DNA of 64,000 nt from Mariannaea sp. PMI_226. Lineage: Eukaryota > Ascomycota > Sordariomycetes > Hypocreales > Nectriaceae. A program made the position numbers and the translations under genes. The stretch lies in the NCBI GenBank assembly GCA_024336345.1, contig JANFOG010000002.1, positions 868,001 to 932,000 of the forward strand, read 5' to 3'. Under the pieces are notes generated by a model. It worked only from the letters and a program-made list of their open reading frames with translations. It was not told the DNA's origin and did not search any database. This document shows positions 11,181 through 23,436 of the stretch, in pieces. Each line of letters opens with the position of its first letter. Position 1 is the first letter of the stretch.

Positions 11181-13535
11181 TTACCACGCCCAGAGAACTT
11201 TGTGGTGAAGGGTCCTGGCGCCCAGCCTCTCAAACTCGAACGGTGTGATCCAAGAGTCGTTGGTGGGAAGTTTTGCGAACACACTGGCCCCCTTCCAGGC
11301 TACCACTTGCTCATCCATATCCCTGGCACTGCGGCTGACCAGAATTCGTTCGTACAGATCAGGTCGTCGAGCCTTGAGCTTCTCCTCCAGGACAACTGTG
11401 AACTGGGGGATCTTGGCACCGCCACCAACCACCATGATACTTCCTAAGAGGTCCCGTGACTTCTTCTCCTCGCCCTTAGCAGCATGCTGGATGCTCGTGA
11501 GAATAGCAACATCCAAAGGAACAACAGGTAGCACCTCGTCGCGCTCGACTGCCAGATCCTTTGCACTTCGGGCAGCAGCATCCACAAACATACCAGGAGG
11601 TGGTTGTGAGTTTTGCCCTGGCACTGGGGTGCCCGTGGCACGGGTGCCATTGGGTGCAGGGCTTCCTCCATTCAATCCCTCCTTATCCTTCCCGCTAAAA
11701 AGGAAAGGGGGAGGAGCTGGTGTACTGGCTCCCTCAGGGGCAGGAGACCCAGCATGCGAGCCCATTGGGGTTCCATTTACACCGTCCTTGCCTAGAAAGC
11801 TAAACTGCTGTGACCTGTCCTTGCTCGGTGTAGAGACTTCCTGAAACGATTGAGAAAATCCATTGGCATTGGAGGTAATTGAAGGCTTGATAAGGGCCAG
11901 AACTGCCAATTGCGCCAAGGATGATGGGTCATCTGGCATGTCTAAATCATACGCGTTGTACGACCGCTCCACCAACTTGCGGCGGCCTCGTAGTTTGGCG
12001 CTATTATCGAAGATCGATGGGTCAAAGACGCCCATAGGGGCAAGAATAACTTCGTCGTACGTCTTGAACTGATATTTTCTGGTAGGCTGATTGGGCGCTC
12101 GGACGTGGAACTGGTTCAGTTGGACTGAAATGTCTGCTTGAGACATGGTACAATGCTTGATCTTCAACTCTTCGGCCAGGAGGAAATCATAACGCCTCTG
12201 CAAGTTGATCTCCTGATAGGGGAAGTTATCGTAAAGCATCATCTTGATAAACGACTCGGTGATGTCAAACCCTCCATACTTGAGGTTTATCCTCGAATCC
12301 TCAATGCACAAGCCGTCCTCCACGCAGGTAACTGAGGTCTTCTGAGCTCCTACATCAACCACACAAGCCTGCGTGTATCCGGCGCCAAAGGTTGCAGCCA
12401 TGCTCTCTTGGACGAAGCATACTTTGTTGAACTCGAACCATGTCATGCAGGAGCGCAGAACTTGCTCAACATATCGTTTGTCATACAGGTCGGGGATGAC
12501 AAATACACAGCTGTACTGCTGCCACTCGCTGTTCGTCTTCAAACCCAACTCTTGTCTCAGAGCTTTATCTAAGAGAGTCTCAAGATCATCGTAGAGATGC
12601 TCTTGGCTGGTGTAACCGTCCTCGTTCCATAATCCATGTTGAATAGGCCGCCATAGTTTGAACTTGGGATTTGAATCATCGGGGACACGTAACGCCTGGT
12701 TTCCAATGAAGCAAGAGGCTAACGATTCCGGATCGTCGAGGCTATCAATATCTGTCCATTCAATCTCTAAGGGGTCGTTGTGTTTCTGGATAATCTCGGG
12801 TTCGGTACGGCGGTTGAATGTCTGGACGAGTTCCTTGGAGTTTGGTAGGACTTTTCGCTTGTTCGCGCGCATCTCCACTTTGAGGTCGGCTGATAACTTC
12901 TGGTATTTTTTAGACCACTCCTCACCATATTGTTGATCGATACCCTTAGCCTCGAATTGTCGTCGTGGAAGAGCCTCATACATCTCAGATTCGGTCTGAG
13001 GGAACTTTGTCGCAAGAGTCATAGGTATCGTTCGGGGCAAAGCATCGCTCGCAAATCCGATACGCAGATTCTGGCTTCCAGGATGTACAACAATGACTCT
13101 TGACGGGTCAAGGCTTGCAGATGGTGTCGCAGCTCCATCTTCCTCGGCCAGATCCGGAACAGGCAGAGGGAGTTCGCCGTTAGCAGTCTTGGATAAAGCA
13201 CGGTCGCGGTCGCGGGCGGATTGGACCAAACGATCGCGGGTCGCATCGTTCTGGAGTCGAAGAGCGAGAACCTGGTCATCTCGCTTCATGTAGTCGCTAG
13301 GGAGAGTATCAGTACCAACATCGGCTAGGGCATTCCTGAGTTCTTGCGAAATCGTACGTATAATAATTCTTTTGGTTGATGGGGGTAACATCAGGCCAGC
13401 TGGTCAGCTTCATGCCATTGTCTGTCCTTTCGAGACCTGTATCATGCCGTCAGCCAACCGTCAGGGTCAGCTCTTCAAAAGGATCAGAAGCTTACCTTCC
13501 CGGAGGAGGACCCTCTCACTGACTTTGCCAACCAT
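11181..13535 (-). CDS. ARP8: Actin-related protein Arp8, INO80 chromatin-remodelling subunit (744 aa)
   Basis: Three exons: 13535-13496, 13436-13358, 13296-11181 (745 codons with stop). The first two give MVGKVSERVLLRE and LERTDNGMKLTSWPDVTPINQKNYYT. The junction restores INQKNYYTDYMKRDDQ, the conserved N-terminus of fungal Arp8. The longer apparent N-terminus starting MLPPSTK is translation of intron 2 and is not used. The body has the actin fold: VIVVHPGSQNLRIGFA (phosphate-1 loop), GNQALR, and ACVVDVGAQKTSVTCVEDG (phosphate-2). The C-terminal part carries IMVVGGGAKIPQF. An inserted Gly/Pro/Ser-rich region (roughly +11580 to +11850) contains two related GKD..GLNG/GVNG-SPAP units. Arp8 helps INO80 bind nucleosomes and linker DNA in the nucleus. 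The protein ends LHHKVLWAW, as expected for the family. It is divergently arranged with the MpaB-like gene. Confidence 0.93.
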
Positions 13536-14712
13536 GTTGACGGATATAGTCTTCCTGGGCGACTTTCAGCAAGAAATGCAGGCTCACATTGATGTCGGAA
13601 AGAACAACAAAGTCCAAGGATGTCATGCCTCAATGAGAAAACTCCTGGCGCGCATTGGCTCTCGTCGCGGTGATCTTGAGAAAGGGTTTGGCCTAATAAG
13701 GAATAGCGCAGAATACTACGGCGTTAACTTAATCCGCCTCCTTTGGTCAGGTACTTTGTACCTCGGGAGAAAGACAATAAGTGTACGTACCTCTTTTGGA
13801 GATCGCATCGGCTGTCGTCCGCCAGCCTCCACTGCGGAGCCAGTGCTTGCTCCCTACCCACAGTCCCCAGCCGAGCCAGCAATTGCCGAAGCCACTGCTA
13901 CTATAATATTACTGCATTCGAGCTTATCTCTGCATTATGTGGGATTTACACAGATTGATTAAATGAAAGAGAAGATGAGAATGAAACAGATGAAGCCTCG
14001 AATTCCATTCATCTCGCGTCTGGGAAAGAAGGAATATAATTCATCAGAACTAGGTGGTCCATCAAGCCATGCCACCTCATGCTACCATGTCCTTTACTTT
14101 ACCGCCTATAGCGATGTTTCTCCAACCTATAGACACCTCATTCCGCCCAGGACCGTCACGGGGGGCAAAAAGGGACCGGATGCTAAGACCAGTCTCAGCT
14201 CCAACCTCTAGAGTAACCCTCGGTGCACATTTGATCCTAACTTGGTATTCTTACCATGATGACATTCTGGAGTGTAATGGTACTGTCCGTCGGAGACTTA
14301 TCCATTCATCAACCCTTGCAATCTGACACAAAGGGCTTATATTGTAAAGTTGTGGCTTGCAGTAAGCTGCCTATCTTGGCTGCTCAGTGGTTGGATTTGT
14401 AGAAGTGGCACAGTCTAAGTCACTTCGCCCTGTGTGCCAAGTCTGGGCCATGGACCGGTCTTTCAGCTGCACGTCTTATAAGAAATGGCTTGCTCCTCTG
14501 CTGGCATCGTCGATCATCTCTGGATTCTTTTGGGGGTCCCTCAACCTCGGTGAAACTGCTCCGTACGGTAACCTAGCTACCCGAATCAACATTTCCCCTC
14601 ATTTTCTTGTCCAGAAGAGTCTGCCTGATATCCATGAGACTCTTCCCCCTCTCATTCCCTTTCTGTCATTTTTCTGCCTTTCCTACCATTCTACAGCTCC
14701 AGGCCACCAGCT
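13536..14712. promoter_or_regulatory. Divergent promoter region between Arp8 and the MpaB-like gene
   Basis: About 1.2 kb separating the two divergent starts. Several short frames are open but none is convincing. The last ~150 bp before ATG 14713 is pyrimidine-rich, as in many fungal leaders. No clear TATA box is visible. Confidence 0.45.
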
Positions 14713-16258
14713 ATGGATCCCAGTATCAGCGCCGGGTTATCTAGCCCAAACGCCTCTGCTTCTGCAAATAATCGAGGAGACTCTCTATTTCAGAGCAAGC
14801 TGAGTTGGGCAACATTAATTCTTGTCGTCGTTATTGGATATATTTCTCTCTGTTCGTTGCTCCGGTTTCGTCGAATTAACTATCTCCGGACTCGGTATAA
14901 ATTCGACAATCGTGCGTCTTTGGCACGCATGACCAACCAAGATGCCTTTGAAATTGCCAGGAACGTGATATATCTGGAATTCCCTTTATTCTACGACCTT
15001 GCCACGCGATTAGCTTTATTCGAGGTACATTTTTTCTTACTGTCCAGGCGTAGACCAATTTCTGCCCATATGCTGACACTCAATAAGACATATGCAGTCG
15101 AGAACATTGCCAAGCTGCTGGTAGCAGTAAGTGATCTCAATAAGTGGAATACCCTTCCTAAGCGGTGCGTATCGTCTCGTTGTGTGTAGTTAACAGGCTC
15201 ATTCTAATTTGATGTATGTCCTAGATATGAGGATACGGAAGTCATATTCTCCTGGTAAAGCCATCGCTACCTTGACCGACACCCAGAGTTACCACTAATA
15301 ATAAAGTATAGTTTTGCTACTTTCCCGCCGACCTCAGAACATCTCCATAAAGCAGTCGCTCGAATGAACTATCTGCATGCTCCATTTATTGCAAGTGGAA
15401 GAATCCAACAAGAAGATCTGTTATACGTGCTTTATGCAGCCATGTCCGAGCCCTGTCGAGTGATCAATCAATATGAATGGAGGCAACTTGATGAGATGGA
15501 GATCGCTTCTGTCGCAACGCTCTGGAAGTATATTGGTGACATGATGGATATTGATTACAAGTCCCTGCTGAAGAAAGAAGAATGGACTGATGGCATCGAG
15601 TTTCTTGAAAATGTTTCAGCATGGGCTTCCGAATACGAAGACAAACATATGCGGCCAATGAATGAAGTCCACGCATTGGGCAAAATTCTGATGAAAATGC
15701 TGCTAGAATCGTATCCGAAATTCGCTCGACCGCTTGGCTATCCTATGGCTTGTACTGTCATGGGGAACCGTCTCAGGCGTGCATTTGGGTAAGCGATACG
15801 TTCAGAAGAACCCGTTGCTTTTTACGCATCCAGCTTACGTTTCACAAAGGTTCCCAGAGCCGAGCCTAGCCATCACAGTATTATCATACAGTCTCCTACT
15901 TACCAGGAAGCTTTTTATCCGTTACTTCTGCTTGCCACGGGTCATCCCGGTAGAGTATGTCTCTCAACCTGACAAGGAGACCGGCCGAATCAAGCATCTT
16001 CATTACATGTTGGAGCCGTGGTATGTTCCAAAGACATTCTGGAGCCGGTGGAACCCAGAGTCTATCCTCGTATGGCTGTCTGGCGGAATGATCCCTGGAG
16101 ATGGAGGTGCAAAGATGAAGCCAGAAGGACTACTTTTCGAGGATTTAGGCCCTGCCAACAAAGTCGGTGTGGGACGCGAGGAGACTCGCAAATTTGAAGA
16201 AGTTATCCGGGAAAAGGCTACTCCCGGATGCCCATTCTCTCTAGCAGGAAAGGCATAG
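14713..16258 (+). CDS. ER-bound oxygenase, MpaB / DUF2236 family (434 aa)
   Basis: Five exons: 14713-15024, 15088-15164, 15225-15254, 15312-15788, 15850-16258 (435 codons; all phases agree). The N-terminus has one membrane segment (ATLILVVVIGYISLCSLL, about residues 33-50) followed by an RFRRINYLRTRY stretch. The catalytic region then shows the family pattern: ALFETYAVENIAKLL, KRYEDTEVIF, FPPTSEHLHKAVARMNYLHAPF with the conserved His after RMNYL, EPCRVINQYEWRQLDEMEI, LWKYIGD, YEDKHM. The relatives I know are MpaB/MpaB' of mycophenolic acid synthesis, which cleave an isoprenoid chain at the ER, and the bacterial latex-clearing oxygenase Lcp. Substrate here is unknown. No PKS, NRPS or prenyltransferase lies nearby, so membership of a secondary-metabolite cluster is not supported within this window. 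Exon 3 is only 30 nt. Confidence 0.88.
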
Positions 16259-16990
16259 TTGGCGTATGGGTCGCAAATTCTGTGTAACCAGATTTCGTCA
16301 TCTTATATAGTGCCAGTTGGAGCGTATTCTTTTGTCACTCTATGGTGTTAATATTTAATATCCTCCTCGTTGTTGCGGGCCATGGTACATATATCACGGG
16401 ACAGAACCATGGTATATAGTCAAGACCACCAAGTGAAATCTATGTAGCCTGCCAAGTGAATTTTGAATCCAAAAAATAGCCCTTTGAGCCTAATATTTAA
16501 TCTACAAACAAGAAAATATCACTGGTTTTTTTTTTTATCGTTGCTCGAATGTTGCCAACCAAACCTCCTATTGCTGAGGTCTAGGGTAGTTATCAGACAC
16601 TGACACAAGATTTCATTTTACTACGTCATACAGAAGCTTCCTTCATCGCGGTCAAACTTTCTTCTAATGATACATTCGTATTTAATTGTCTAGTCAACTC
16701 CCGGTGTCGGTTTAACGCTTCCTGGAATGGGATCAGCAACTTCGCCACGTGCCTTGGGACAAAATACACGGTCACCTGACGTAGGTAGGCAGCACTCGGG
16801 GACAAATGACACCTCACCTCAAAGAATTCATCAACGCTTCATTCTTCGGGCAGCGAACATTACTACAGCAACTATCACAGAGAAAAGTGAGGCGCACGAA
16901 GAGTCATCGATCAAGACCGTGACGACTGCAACGTCTGCCTGATATACCGGCGTTCAATAACTCCCTAATAATCGCATCCGCAGTGCCACC
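16259..16990. other. Intergenic spacer
   Basis: About 730 bp. AT-rich sequence after the MpaB-like gene suits a 3' UTR, and the last ~200 bp forms the leader of the next gene, whose ATG has a GCCACC context. I see no gene here. Confidence 0.55.
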
Positions 16991-17707
16991 ATGCCAGCTA
17001 TCCCCATATATACGGCTAGTCCTATCAACGCCTCAAAGGCATCTGGGGTTACCCCTCAAACAGCACATTCAGAGGACAAAGAGCCACGTACTGCACCAGT
17101 TAACACTGTTGGATCACCAACCACGTATCCGGCAGCCCAACCCGGATCACGACCTTACATACCCGCACCAACAGGAATTCATCAGGCTTCACTGTATCCT
17201 GAGCCAACTCCAACACAGGGAGTTGGCTCTATGAGCCCCGCGGCACCGCAGCCAGGACCACTTCCCGTTCCTCCCTCGAAGGCCAATCTTCCGCCTCCTC
17301 CAAAGGCCGGCGAAACAATTCGAAAAGATCAAGCACAGTCAACAACGACCCGCATGCCTCCTCAGATGTCTTACGCTCCACTTGGAGCGCCGGAGATGGG
17401 AGCCAAGCGATACTCAACAACGACAACAACCTTACCAATGTCCTCTTCCATGGCAAACCCACTTAGCAGCCCGTTGGCGACTACAGACTTGTCGCACCCT
17501 CCCGGATATTACCAAAATGTGCATGCTTCGGACTTCAGCGGCGCACAGAGGGTAGCTCACCAAGCTGCGGTGGAGCAAGACCGAGGTCTCTCCGGTATCG
17601 ATGACGATGAAGGAGTTTGGAGTGCAGCCAAGAAGTTGGCAGCAGCCGCAGGCGACGGCCTTGCGGCGGCCGAGAATGAGGTTTGGAGGAGAATCAACAA
17701 GGACTAG
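16991..17707 (+). CDS. Proline-rich protein with C-terminal amphipathic segment, function unknown (238 aa)
   Basis: Uninterrupted frame from ATG 16991 (context GCCACCATG) to TAG 17705-17707. The first ~180 residues are Pro/Ser/Thr/Ala-rich and probably disordered, with SH3-ligand-like runs (PLPVPPSKANLPPPPK). The end is different. From about residue 205 it reads GLSGIDDDEGVWSAAKKL and then AAAAGDGLAAAENEVWRRINKD, which would form an amphipathic helix with paired Trp residues. I have an impression that similar C-termini occur in other filamentous-fungal hypothetical proteins, but I cannot name a family. The helix could contact a membrane or a partner protein. Low complexity of the first part limits confidence in homology, but the in-frame context, length and conserved-looking end support a real gene. 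Confidence 0.7.
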   Translation: MPAIPIYTASPINASKASGVTPQTAHSEDKEPRTAPVNTVGSPTTYPAAQPGSRPYIPAPTGIHQASLYPEPTPTQGVGSMSPAAPQPGPLPVPPSKANLPPPPKAGETIRKDQAQSTTTRMPPQMSYAPLGAPEMGAKRYSTTTTTLPMSSSMANPLSSPLATTDLSHPPGYYQNVHASDFSGAQRVAHQAAVEQDRGLSGIDDDEGVWSAAKKLAAAAGDGLAAAENEVWRRINKD

Positions 17708-20700
17708 ATTGGGGGAGGGGCTTCATTGGGCCCCCTGGCCTGGAGCTACGACGCCTCAATAGAGGCAAGAGGTCTGGGGGATGTTCCCTTACGGGTAGGC
17801 AACTAGATGGAAATGTAGCGGCGTTTGCTTGTTTGCGTTAATTACTTCGGGCTGTACTGTGGGCTGCTACTTCGAATGAGGAACGAGATCAAAGTCGTCT
17901 CCGAAAAGATCTTTCGATGTTCTATTTCGAGTATCAAACCGGCGGTTTAATGGGAAGGGTGGTGCGAAGTGGCTAGGGTAGATGCCGAGGACCACTCGAT
18001 GCTTTGACAACCCAAAGGGTATCATCATATTGAGGGGCGTCAAAACGATCTCTGCGGGGTGTAGATCGTGCCATCATTGGCTTATGATCTCCATATCCTA
18101 CAAGCGGTACACTATGCGACAGCGACAGTGGACCAAAGAAGCTCATTTAATTTCCCGTCCAAGTGTCGCGAGTGATCCTTAAGTGTGTCACTACGTCCGT
18201 AGTGAGTGTGAGAGTGAAGGTAAGCGGACGGATCCCTGGAAGATTGGGCCCCTTGTCTGACGGACTTACCGGCGGGTGGAGCTCGCCTTGAAGAAAGTCT
18301 TGTAGAAAGAAGAAGCACAAAGGCCTTCTGGAAGACTGCCCTGGCAGGAGACTATTACTAAATATGAACATAGAATGAGAGGGGAGAGGGTATGGAGGGG
18401 AAAAGAGATAGCAGGGACCGACGGGGCATCAGTGCGTAACCGGCTTTTCAGACGGTTACGCGCACCCATCCCTGGGTTTGATACGAGGCGCAGGTGGTTG
18501 CGCTTCTTGATTAGGAAAAGGAACAATGTTCTCTTGGCGTCCTGAGGTTGACGGCCGCAAGGAACAGGCATCTCTACTTGATGGATTCATCACTCTTTGG
18601 GGATGGTGATGGAAGCTCCATCTCTCTTCCATTCCCCCCACCTCTCAATCACTCTCTTTGGTACGGATAATTAGACTAGAGCTAATCTTCAAGTTTGTAG
18701 CTACGTGATGGCTCAACTGAGCTGACCATGACTAAAAATTGGCTTACTTGATGCCTTGATTATTACTGACAACAGCACTTCCAAGCGTACAACTCGGACA
18801 ATAATGTTGTCCCAAACTCAAACACTGTATAGTGGTGGGGGTTCGATTTCAAAAGGGAGGATGGACTAAAGAGAGCGAATATGCTGGACGCGTCGCGTGT
18901 GGCATGGGCATGACGCGCGAAATGTATAAGGTAATCAAATGAGCCAGGAGGAAGAGAGAGCTCCAGACTACCGAGGCATCGTACGTTGTCTGTTGTGGTC
19001 TGGACACCACCCATGGTCCCTATGTTCTCCATGGTCGGTGATGGGCTTTGGCATGGTCTTAGCCAACCACAACTACCATCACCCACCCAAAGGGAAGAAA
19101 AAAATGGCTGTGCTTTGGGTCCGAAACAGGTGGGAGAAGAGTGGAAAAAAGACCTAGGCTTTGAGAGGTGAAATACCGAGGTTGAAAATGTGAATTACGA
19201 TCAAGATCAGCCAGATTGTGCAAGACACAATATGATGTTGCTTGCCTGTGTTGAAGAACTAAAATCAGGCACAAGTTGACATGTAGCCCCAAAACCAGGG
19301 GAAATTAGGGGTCAATGCCACCAAAAAAAAAAAAATTCACCACACCCACGACAAGAAAAAAAAGGCGAAAGACATGAGATGATGACTCTGAATGCTTGTC
19401 AAGGTCCTGTACCTGAATCTAGTCGCTCAATAGGGTAGTTGGCCAGTTATTAGATGAGAGTAAAGAGGCTTCTATGAAGATGCTGGCTGTCTTAGTGAGG
19501 AGGCTGCTGTACATATTAGATAGACAACGCGATGGTGAGATCGAAAGACAAAATGAGGTCCGGATGGAACCTTGAAACATTCTCGTTTCTTCCCTCTTTA
19601 TGACATGGGGGAAAAGCCCTCAGACGGTTTGGCAAGGACGACGAGCGTGTCAGGTTCTCGCCTAAGGACACTGACGACTTCGGGGAGACGGAAGAAGACA
19701 AGTTGCTGGGTTGACGACGAGACTGCCCCGTTCTTAGCTTGAATCATGTGGGAAATGGTGAGTTGTGCAAGAGTCATAGAGTCATAAAGAAGAAAAAAAT
19801 CTATAATTCGTGGCCCTAGTAATAATATGAAAGAGAGAAGAAGATTGAGCAAAATAATATCGTCCAAGTCGTGACCGTCATAGCCCCGTGGTCAACCTCG
19901 TAGCCTTGTGACGTGTTCACCGTAGAGAGGTCGGTTGGAGAAGTGAGCTTTGGGTGGATATGCTTCAGCTCCTCTTGGCTCGCCTTTATCCCAGCTCACG
20001 TACCTATAGTTCACCGAATCCCTGGTCTACCGTAGGTAAGGTAGGTTGGGAAGAAGGCTCGACCTTTCTGGCTCAAGGTAGCCAATAAACGCAGTGCCGG
20101 TGGATGGGAAAAGGCAGGAAGCGGAAGTGGCAGCGGAGGTGGAGTACCACGCGTCCAAGGCCCAACTTCCACCGGCTTCCCTCAACGAGCGTTCAGTGCA
20201 CTATCAGTGAATTGGTGAATCATTGGCGAATTTCCAGTGAGTTTCCGGTGAATTCTCAGTGGGCTTTTAGTGAGCTATCGCATCGCAAGCAGCACCAGGG
20301 AAAAAGCTCTTGTGGGTACGGGACCGTTGCAGACATGAGACGCTCGGTCTCCGGCAAGACCCTTGTTGCGGGCCCCTGCAGCCTCAACTCTGAAACACGG
20401 CGCTGAGCCAATAACAGAGCTCTTACAATGTCTGCTATCCCAAAAGAAGCCTGACTGCAGTTTGGGAGGCTCCGTTGGAGCTTCCCGCGCCGCCCCCTGC
20501 TGCCCCATTGAGGTAGGTACACAACCAACCACAAACGCTCGCAAAAGAGATCCTAAGGCATCCTCAAACACACATCGATTCCACCAACACTCAACGGCAC
20601 CACTCTCGCCACGAAACGGCGCACTTGTCTTTCTGGACTGGAACAATATACACCTACATAGCGCAAAAAATCGACGACAAGCGCCTTCTCTATTTCCGCC

Positions 20701-23382
20701 GCTGTGAAGCTCGGGACTCGAGGTATGGCGCATCAGCCGACTGACGACAGCTCATCAGCGCCTCGCGCCAAAAGGACTAGCAAACGTTCCCCTATATCAC
20801 GATCCACGCTCTCAAGTATACCCTCCATCTCCTCCTGAAAGCCCTCTTCAGTTGTCACAAATCAAGGCTACCCACCGACAAGTGACCAAGCAGATGTACT
20901 AATGTGTTTCGTTTCCTTGAGCCAACCTTCGTTCCTACGGCGGTCGTCGATGATGTGTCGGTGATGTGTCTGTTCGGATGAGGGGCTACCAGCCGCACTT
21001 TGTAATCCACATTCGCTGCCACCAACATCTGGTACAGTCCCTCTCATCTTAAAATATGACTTTTTTTTGAGTCGCCTGTCGCCTGCCCTGTTTACCACTG
21101 GATTGCGCGTTGTGCACACAACCTGCGCAGCATCTGCGATGCTAGGTCGATTTTTTGCTTCTTTCCCTCGCCGTACAGCAAATGCAAACCTGAAGCGACT
21201 GGGGTTTGACCGCACTTGTGCAGGTTGAGTCATGATAAAGAACATTCCTAACAGCGGTCTTCTAAGTTTGCCGTCTTTCATCGAGCTGGCTCACCGGCTG
21301 CAAGTTCCCGCTACAAGGAAAGTAATTGCCATTATGCCGAAATCACAATAGTAAACTTTACTACTGTACTCGAAATGCTCTGCTGACTTGCACTTTCGTA
21401 GCCAACTGTGATCGTGTGGCTGTGGCTTGGGATGACAGTCACAGACACAGACCCAGGTACGGATCTGCCCTCCATCCCACTGCGGCCTTTAACCGGCCCC
21501 TCGTGCGGGGGATCCGACGACCAAAGTGGTCATTCTGAGGTCCATAACTACTCCATCCCTTCGAACATTTGGGACATCCCCCTGGTTGCGCCCTATTCTC
21601 CCGAAGCGATCCCAAAACAGTACCTGAGCCGGGAGATTTCTAGGTTATCCCCGGCCCCAAGGTTCCTACGATGTTGATTTTCAATTGAGCAGTCGTGCGA
21701 TTGAGCATGATTGGCTTCTTTTGGGCGAATTGGCTAGGAGTACTGATTATTAGCGGTTTCGGGTGTTGTGAAAAATAGCAACGACGTTTTATACCACCCC
21801 TGCTCGCTTCGTTCAGAGGAGGGGGGGTGGACCCAAGCCTCTCAAGGGGGAGTTGTTCGAGACGGCCTTTCGTAAAAATGCCCTCGACGCCTCATTTTAA
21901 TCCAAGGGTGTCAGCGCATCGCGCCACGAGAATGGGCGTGAATCCATCACTTGTTCCGTTGTGGTCGGAGGTTTTGTCGACCCCAGACGAGCCTAACGTG
22001 GCCAGGTTTGGGTCTACACGCCCACGTTCGGTCTTGGTCGACTCACTCGCCCGCCCGCCCACACCACCTTGTTATTGCTCTTTGTTTCTTCAGTGCTAAA
22101 TGAACGGAGTAGAGATTAGTTGAGGCAAGCGATGGGTACATACGCTATATCCTTGGAAGGTCGGGTCTGTCTGTCGTGCAGCCAGACTATGTGGTGCATT
22201 GGCCAGATCAAAACCCTTGGCGATGCCCTCACCTCCCAAACTTGCACACGCCCCAAAGGGCGAAAGTGTGCTTGCTTGTGCATGTGGCCGTTTGTACCGT
22301 TTTTTGTTGTAGGTTTCGGGTGCTCGTCTAGGTATCCTCGAATCTCTATGAACAGTACTCTAATTTCCATGGTCTGTCGACTAGTTTCTATTTGGCTTCT
22401 GTCCCTTCTTTACTTGGGTAAACGACGTCCTCCAACGCCCGGGAAGGCCGCGACCGCACTCCACCAGGTCCAAGAATAACATAAGGACCTTGGACTTGAT
22501 CTATATTCTTCCTTTGTTCAAGAACAGATGCGACTTAGAATAATTACCCTATGGTGCAGTCCAGCCTTGTCACCATTTCTCCCTAGCTCCTAGGGTTCAA
22601 ACACCCCCCCTGACCCTGTCTACTGTGTGCAGCTGGGATGTTGATGGATACCATTGCCAACTGCTGCGAATACGTCCACTAATTAATTGACGAGTACAAT
22701 CAGGCTTGTACTCACACGTCTAGGATTAAATGGGTCAATGGTTGCGACTCCTCTAACGGAGGACCTAGTTCATAGATCGAGTCTGTGTCTGAGCATTTGT
22801 CCAAGCCCCTCCCCTCCCCCTCCAAACTCGTCCCCTGGTGCCGTCTCTGGGCTGGTCGGAGCATGGGCTCCTTGTTCATGGATGATGCTTCTTGTTCTCG
22901 ATACTTCTCTTCTTTTATACCTCCAGGTTCCTGCTCCGCCCCTCCAATTACTTTTCATACTTCTGCTTTTCACGCGCAACCTCACCCACACCCTCATTAT
23001 TTTACTCTGTCCATTGATAGTCACTCCTTTGCCCTGTCTTCGGATCTGCCACATACCCATACGTAAACTCACATACGCCTCGGTTCTTATAATATCTTCT
23101 CGAGCTGGCTCATACGTCCTCTCTCCACTATATTGCAAGACTCTAATCCGTCATCACTTCGACGTGCTCCCACAGACCAACTCCTCGCTCTCATTCCCAA
23201 CGCTTTGATATTGCCGAGCCCCCTCCTTCTACATCCTCACCCCCCCCTTCTCACTGCTTTCTCAGCTCGAGTTTCTCTCTTTTTTTCTTTTTTTTCTTTT
23301 GCTTTCTTCTAAGCAACCTCTCAAGCACCCCCGGCCAACCAAGCCCTGCCAAGGAAAACATCAAGCGGTCCTTCTAAAGCGC
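17708..23382. other. Gene-poor stretch of about 5.7 kb
   Basis: No supportable gene. Many frames of 60-150 codons exist on both strands but show no domains and often overlap one another. Visible structure includes an 11-bp-phased array of GTGA-type motifs at 20196-20272, a run of 13 or so A at 19322-19334, and CTACCGTAGGTAAGGTAGG at about 20028-20047. From about 22800 the sequence becomes strongly pyrimidine-rich on the plus strand, including T-runs at 23280-23300. That part looks like the promoter and leader of the regulator gene at 23821. Confidence 0.5.
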
Positions 23383-23436
23383 ATGCTTGGTCTCCGGAAA
23401 TTATTCCCACATCCGAGTTGGCCACTGCGGCCTTAG
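23383..23436 (+). promoter_or_regulatory. Candidate upstream ORF (17 codons) in the leader of the Rua1-C regulator
   Basis: ATG 23383 to TAG 23434-23436 encodes MLGLRKLFPHPSWPLRP. It lies about 440 bp before the main ATG, within pyrimidine-rich leader-like sequence. It is followed at 23444 by a GTAAGC that could be the donor of a leader intron. Regulatory uORFs are common in fungal transcription-factor leaders, but the transcript start is not known here. Confidence 0.3.

Noticed and set aside
13357..13391. Alternative Arp8 start MLPPSTKRIIIRT
   Set aside because: The stretch is the second intron read through. The spliced version restores INQKNYYTDYMKRDDQ, the expected Arp8 N-terminus.
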